The translations under genes and the position numbers were made by a program. Positions 57,563 to 64,000 of a DNA stretch of 64,000 nt are shown in pieces. The stretch is from Mytilus galloprovincialis (Eukaryota; Mollusca; Bivalvia; Mytilida; Mytilidae), in contig NC_134848.1 in NCBI RefSeq assembly GCF_965363235.1, positions 63,078,181 through 63,142,180 of the forward strand. The letters are read 5' to 3'. The notes under the pieces are model-generated. The model was not told the origin of the DNA and did not search any database. It worked only from the letters and a program-made list of their open reading frames with translations. The stretch's first letter is position 1, and every line of letters starts with the position of its first letter.

Positions 57563-60500
57563 TGATTATAACCATGGTGCCTTTGATAACTATTTTAAAA
57601 CTTCCGTTATTCCTCTAATATTTCTTTTGTTGTAACCTTCCATTTGCATTTGACAACAGTTTTGCCAACAGCCAACAATTTGTCGTAACTATCCAAATGT
57701 TTCCATTTAATAATAATTTCATTTTAAATGTTACACGTCTTCCGATTGGTTGAAGATTTTTATAATGTCTACTAGCGCCTTTAAGTGGCACTAGTTGTCA
57801 AATTCATGGTCACCGATTTGACTCAAATTCTCATATTTCATTTATAACAATGTAAAACATTTATCCAAACTATCAAAAGTCTAAAATAAACAGTTTACAG
57901 ATCATGGGGTAGATAATATATATGTTCGTTTCGTGTGTATTTCAGTCCAGACGCCATCTAATTAACTATCGATTTGACCTCAGATGACCATATAAGCGAT
58001 GTAAACATCAATAAAGATATGAATAGATTAAACCAACACGTGCAATTAGAATTTTATAGGTCTGTTTGATTTTATTTTATAGATTAAAAATAGATGTTTC
58101 TCATTGTTTTTAACCGTATAAGAATAATTTTATGTGCATCGAATTAGTAATCAAATGATTTACCGTAGTTTAACTTTCATTGTTTACATTCTTTTTCTTT
58201 AAAATAACCAGTAAACGTACAATACATGCGTTGTCAATCTCTAGCTAGGGGTTAAATTGAAGTTCACATGAATACGGATTTAAAGAGGTTGACTCATTCA
58301 CTTGCAAGTAAATGACTAATTATCAATGTTTTTTTTAGCGTAATTTGACAAAATTGAACCTTTTTGGCTGCAAAAAGCGAATTGTTATTTAACTATTTCA
58401 CTTTCATTCTTGATTGAACAGAAAAAAAATCAAACTTTAGATTTTTTATATATCTCGTAGCTAGTGCCCCTTTAAATGCCAAATAAGTGTTAATTTATCA
58501 AAGAGCCGTTTCCGCAACATCACATGGAATTAATAGCACACACACATACACACACACCCAACCCCAACAAATAACAACAAACTCTAAATCGTTGAGTCAA
58601 TTCATTATAAAATAAATATTTTTCACAAAATTTTAATAACGCTAAATGTTTGAACGAATTTCTGCAATCGTACACTCGAGGTTAATAAGATGTTGTGTTC
58701 TTAGTTATATAGTTGATTACTTAATTTTCTTGCTGGAATGGAGTGCTCATTATCTGTATCTATTTTCGCAAAAAAAAAACCTGGTAATGTGTCGTATATC
58801 AAATGTACCCAATCTGTTGTATATTTATGCTATGAAATAGATTTCTGGCTTATAAAACGAGCCAGTATCTGTAGAGTATTATGAAATTGTACAAGGGACT
58901 ATTGGCCAAAAGTAATTTATAATTTTATGTTTGTTGCATCTGTCTTTCTGTTAATATTTATAGTAAAAGCAGCCATCAATATCCGGACTTTTAAGGAACA
59001 AGGATCAACTTGTACATGGTGCAATGTATTATTTTTATTCTTTAATGAAACACTTAATACAAGTCGAAATCATACAGATTCTTGATAACGCAGAAACATA
59101 CAATAGATTGAAAACGTTTATATAACAAAATAAAAATCTATCAAAGTTCGATATCTTTGCATGCTATAACACAGTGGAATTTAATACAGATAATAACCTA
59201 CATCAGAGCAGATATTGATTTCGCATAGTAAGGCTAATGTCTGTGTCATTTGATCTCTTCAGGGGGAGGGGGATCATTCGCAATTAGACCACATCTTCTT
59301 ACTTAAATATGTCTAGACATGCGTGAACCCAACAACACAAAGCCATAATAAAATCGTTTTCAACTTTTAAAACAATATAATTGAACCCTTAAATCATTTT
59401 CGATTTTTGTGTGGTCTTTTAAATGATAGAATACCCGACTTTCTGTTAAAATACCATGATCTTTATTTGTATAAATACTTTATGAATTAATTCATGAGCA
59501 GAACATTCTGTGTAAACTAATTTTATATTTATCATGTTTTTATATAATGCTTGCATTAATTCTGTTATACTGGAACCTGTAAATTCGTTTACTTTTATAT
59601 TATTTTGATAAAATATTGTTGAAAATGGTTGAACAAATTTCATATGTAGGTAGAGCTGTGAATAAATTGATGACATTGCAGATAGAAATACCGACTTCTT
59701 CAAAACGATCAGTAGTGAATCCAGGGTTGGTGGAAAGGTCCGACGTACGTTGTTGTTCCTAATTGTTACAAAGTTATCGAATAATAAATATTCGTTTTGA
59801 TACAACGCAAATAAATAAAAAATGTGTGCGCATACTCCTCAATCTGAAACCATCGATGAGTGACACTATTGCAGATCTCTGAATTGCTTTTACAGAGGTC
59901 GCTGTACCATTCTAATTGTTTCTAAAAATTCTTCTGTTGGTTTTATTCATACTTTTGTTCATGCTCTTTTTAAATTTATGTTCTCGTTGATTTACTTTTT
60001 TTAAAGTCCTGTATCCCCCCAAAAAATGAAAAGTGTTATTTTGGAATAACATATACCTAAAATGTGTCAACGTATATATGAGTGTTATAACATTCAAATA
60101 CATGTCAGTTTGAATACCTAGTATAAAAATAACTGTAATGAAATAAAATGTCATAATTATCTCCCTTGGTGAGATTTTAATTTTTTGATTGTACAGTAAT
60201 ATGTCTAATTCTAAAACTAAGTTTTACCATTTATTCTAACATTTGTTGGTTTTTGCTCGTGATAATTGTGCGATTAAGGCATTTTTCATTTATCAAGATA
60301 AAAGGGATGTAAAACTATTATACATTTAATGGTAATATAAATCCGGGTTTTTATGTTTTCTCTCGTAGTAAACAACTATATATAGATCTCCTCCAATATT
60401 GAAAGTGGAGATTTCAATCACCGTCTCTGTACGTGTCACTAGTTTGACTGATACGAAAATACGTAACATCAAACTAAAAACTTATACTTGTGGACGCAAG

Positions 60501-60950
60501 TATCGGGTGACATATATTATTTCAGATGGAGGTCTGAGATCTGGTGGTCTTTGATCTTCATTTTGGTGTCGAAAAATTAAAATATAAAAATGTATTCAAC
60601 ATACTTATACTTATCTGTCGATATAATAAAGCTTTTGGGCATATGAGTTATCACAGAAAACGCTGTACATGACTGGTATAACAGATACACACGTTGAATA
60701 TTATTCGATGCATATTAAACATTTTTCATCATATGTTTTATTTGATATTATACTGAGTGCATATGAATATGCAACAATTTGTTTTTTAAAAATATCATTT
60801 TAATACAAAATAATATTTTCTTTGTGGTAATTGTTAATGACAGTTAATGAGTTTATATAAAGATAAAAGTAAAACTAAAATGTTCAATCACCACGATTCG
60901 AATGCAATACGTTCATGCAACATTACGCTACAATTCACTAACTCACAGTC
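57563..60950. other. Intergenic AT-rich DNA
   Basis: No exon was recognised. A reverse family D fragment lies at 59225..59310 (GTGTCATTTGATCTCTTC, then GACCACATCTTCTTA). A CA-rich tract lies near 58535. Minus-strand frames at 59446..59805 and 59912..60154 are of AT-driven composition with no motif or splice context. Confidence 0.4.
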
Positions 60951-60954
60951 TCAA

Positions 60955-61812
60955 TAACAAATGTGTCCGCCGCGTGCTGCAACGCAATTTCGGCAACGAC
61001 GTGGCAATGACCTGACAAGACGTCAGATACGGTGTTGTGGACTGTTTTGTCCATTCTTTCCGCAATGCAATTTAAAGTTTGCGCAGCGTAACTGGTGGTG
61101 GCTGTCGTCGTCTTACGGCTTATATAATTTGATCCAATAAGTGTTCAATTGATCTCAAATCCTGCGAAAAGACTGGCCATGGTAATGTCTGAACATGGTT
61201 GTAATTCATGAGCGATGTTGTGAGTCGTGCGGAGTGAGCACGAGTATTATCTTGTTGAAATAGCCATAAATGATATAACAGTCGGCCATGAAACTTCACC
61301 AATATAGCGTTGGGCGTTTAAATTGCCATTGATAGTGATGAGTGGAGTTTTATGGTTGAACGATATTTCTCCCCATACCATGACACAACCACTATCCTAA
61401 CGATCTGTCTCTTGAAAACATAAATTTGTATAACGTTCTCCTCTTCGCCGCCACACACGAGTTCATCCATCACTACGGCGAAGATGGAATCTTGATGTGT
61501 CCGTCCATAAGACAGTTGTCAATTGTCTATTTGACCATCTCTGGCGCTATTGTGTCCTTCTAAGAAGATTTTGGCGTCGTACTTCCGTTAGCATATTACA
61601 GCACTGCCGCCGTGTTCTTAGTTAACTACTGCACAAACGGCGTCTTAATGGATTGCTCCAATTTGTTCCCATCGTCGCCTACAGTCTCTAGTGCTGATTG
61701 GACAGCCGTACGGGAACGAACTCGAAGGTGCCGAAGACGAATTTATCGGTCCTGTTGGGCAGTAGTTGCTTTCTGTCTCCCTGGACATGGTCTATCATTC
61801 AGTTTGATTTAA
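60955..61812 (-). pseudogene. Tc1/mariner-type transposase remnant
   Basis: On the minus strand the order is that of a Tc1 transposase catalytic domain: an FHLRRSDG-like word, VWRRRGERY, CVMVWGEIS, LITINGNLNAQRYI, FQQDNTRAHSA (second catalytic Asp) and LPWPVFSQDLRSIEHL (third acidic position region). It is broken: a TGA (61463..61465) stands where Tc1 proteins have Arg after RRSDG, there is a frame change between NAQRYI and the FQQDN segment (about 61290..61320), and a stop soon after IEHLLDQII. The upstream part (61600..61812) still resembles the helix-turn-helix region in short pieces. I could not define the terminal inverted repeats. Confidence 0.85.
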
Positions 61813-63938
61813 TCTTAGGATGAGTGAGGTAATTTTTTATGCCGAACACTGCATTCTGCGGGCAATTTCACGATTTTGGAATGCCCCAAACTTCATGTTT
61901 CTGGTAGTCTGAGAGTCTTTTGCATCTATGCCTTAGTTTATTGCAGTGGCTAACAACAAAGAATGGGAAATTTATAAACTTCCGCAAAGCTTTTCAGAAC
62001 AAAGATGCGCAAATCACTCGAGCGTAAAATAACGGTCCACTCGACTCTCCCCCTTCTGTTACCAAGCACATAACTTTTTTTCCTAAAATCATTCAAGCGT
62101 AAAGTAGTCGAAAGAAGTCTGACAATTTCTTTTCATATCGATATAGGTAATCATTTTTCGAAATTTGCAAGTGTTGCGTTTTCATAGTCGCTCAGTATAT
62201 TTCAAAAAAAATATGCAATTTGTAACCTGGCCCTTATCTAAAACACTTATATTTTGTTTTCAATTGACATTCTGCCTTTACATCACTGTTTTATTTCTGC
62301 CAATCACAAAACTGCATGAAAGCAGAGGTTACGAATAACTCAAGATTTTAATATTCCTAGGCATAAGAAATGAATCGCTTTAACATAAATTAAGATTTTG
62401 AACGCAGAGTCAAACAAGTTTAGATTTAAAACACTGCAAAGCTAGAAAAATATAAGAGCAGATATTATTTTAAAATTCTAATAAATGTTTTCATATCTAT
62501 TATAGTGGAGGTCTATCATATGTTTAGTGTATAAGGAACATAAATGGTTTTAACTATCCAATGGTGGATTAAACAAAAACGGAGAGATTGTATTACAAAT
62601 TTTCTATATTATTATGATAGGCAGAGATTTGGAAAACCAGGAAATCAAATTCCCACGAAAATTAAAGTTTTCTGCAATCCATGTAAATTGATACCCATTA
62701 AAATAAATGAATCCACAGTAAAAAGATTTTTGCTAGATTTGGCAATTTTTCAAGTTCTTTTTGGTCTTAAGGTTAGTCAACTGTCATCTTACACATCCGT
62801 GGCTTTTAAATATTAAGACTTGAGCTTTCCCAATGAAGGTAAATAGAAGAAGAACGCTTCGGAAGCAAGATATTTGTAATGCGTTGTCTTATTTCCTTTT
62901 TTATATTTCACTTATAGTTTAACATTTTTAGTATACAATAAACCCGCTCCTTTTTTTAACGTTTGATTTTTAAATGTCTAAAATTCATAACCATTTATAT
63001 TGTCAGATAAAAGCAATAGATTTATCAAATGTGTAAAAATGATTACAACATGATGGATAGGATTATCTTTTTAGATGAACACGAATTCATTGGGATGTTC
63101 CTCCTTGAGAGTAACTCGTTGTAACATTTAATGGGGATTAAAATTATCAAATTATCTTTATGATTGTTTAAGTTGTAATTTCATAAGACAATATAATTAA
63201 TCCGCGTTTGAATACACATTTTGCACTTAAGTTTTGACGGGGTTTCTGATATAGAGAATAATGTGAAAGAAACAAAGAAAAGAAAGAAATGGACTAAAAT
63301 AAAGAAGTGAATTTTCAAGTTGTATTAAAGTATCAATACAAATCAAAGAAAGAACATTGTTTAATTATTTCCCTTTTAAAGTTGAATTGTGTTATTGCAT
63401 AGCTACATTGTTAAGTTCATTTGTAATCTTCTGGGTTTTTCCACTTTTACTCGTAGATATTATGCACGAATTTATCTCCATAAGATAAATGTAAAATAAT
63501 TATGCTTCTTAATTTCTGGTGTTGCAATAAGAAAACTTTGGAATAAAAAGATTTGCAGTATAATTTAGTAGTAGAGACTTAAACCGCCGGGTCTTCAACA
63601 ATTAAATCAGGCAATAATAACCCCCTAATAACCTGTTAAACTCGAAGAGCAATTCCCAAAACATATTTCAACTCTGAAGCAGGAGACTTCTAAATCGTGT
63701 TCAATGAAATGTTCATCTTCAGTCAACCAACAAAATGTATCATACATTGGTCCATATATGGTCCGTACATTGGTAGCGCAATAGTGCATTGTTCTATTAG
63801 GAACCGACTAATGGTTACAACGTCTTAATTCCTCATAAATGTTTTTAAAAAAATTAGTAATTAAAATGTATATACAGTGATAACTGATCAATTCGGATAT
63901 GAAGCGGATGGTGTTACTGAGATATGTTTGTAACAAAA
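61813..63938. other. Intergenic AT-rich DNA
   Basis: A 90-codon plus-strand frame (62544..62816) is Lys- and Ile-rich without a recognisable domain or splice site. Nothing else is supported. Confidence 0.35.
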
Positions 63939-64000
63939 ACTAGAGGCTCTAAAGACTAAAGAGCCTGTGTCGCTCACCTTGGTCTATGTGCAAGCAGAAT
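63939..64000 (+). mobile_element. Start of a second copy of the pearl/Helentron-like element
   Basis: It begins ACTAGAGGCTCTAAAG and continues GAGCCTGTGTCGCTCACC and TTGGTCTATGTG, as at 9957. It carries a small duplication (ACTAAAG) in the hairpin region and is cut off by the window edge. Confidence 0.8.

Noticed and set aside
1-64000. tRNA, rRNA and snRNA genes
   Set aside because: None was recognised by eye. Cloverleaf genes can be missed this way, so absence is not proven.

Overview
Non-coding-dominated, AT-rich animal DNA. The interspersed repeat families are ones I associate from memory with bivalve molluscs, above all mussels (Mytilus), so a marine mussel chromosome is the best guess. 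There are no operons, no rRNA or tRNA that I could see, and only a few host exons in a sea of mobile elements. All calls are by eye; no search was run.

Host genes, all on the minus strand. (1) 8803..20415: a three-exon gene for a 298-residue type I membrane protein with a signal peptide, one V-type immunoglobulin domain, one membrane span and a cytoplasmic tail with 13 tyrosines. The exons join in phase 1 throughout. (2) 36914..40509: a three-exon gene for a 356-residue protein with a C3HC4 RING finger, a TRAF-like zinc finger and a long coiled coil; both junctions are phase 2. (3) 42128..43375: the last exon (415 residues, all coiled coil) of what looks like a paralogue just upstream of gene 2; its 5' exons were not found. 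(4) 4942..5326: an orphan terminal exon of unknown function. A weak plus-strand ORF lies at 5809..6015.

Mobile DNA, left to right. A 1.0-kb inverted-repeat element with arrays of an ACACTGAG-type repeat (3801..4808). A 2.3-kb pearl/Helentron-like element built of four units of about 502 bp (9957..12284); a second copy begins at the right edge. A foldback element (17402..19402) with a 1.26-kb inverted-repeat element nested in one arm, leaving an AAG duplication. A 3.76-kb element with very long inverted repeats and a 6-bp duplication (20634..24397). A 7.1-kb CAGGGCCGTAACTA-ended element (29534..36618) split by a young BEL/Pao LTR element (29779..35276) that carries a long gag-protease ORF but no recognisable pol. 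A Helitron-like element (45780..47785). A 4.19-kb element (48393..52582) with multi-unit inverted repeats, a TTA duplication and a degraded gene of a large uncharacterised invertebrate protein family. A decayed Tc1-like transposase (60955..61812). At least four short interspersed families recur between these.

The strongest leads are the element at 48393..52582, which places an uncharacterised protein family inside defined transposon ends; the tyrosine-rich immunoglobulin receptor; and the RING/coiled-coil gene with its tandem relative.
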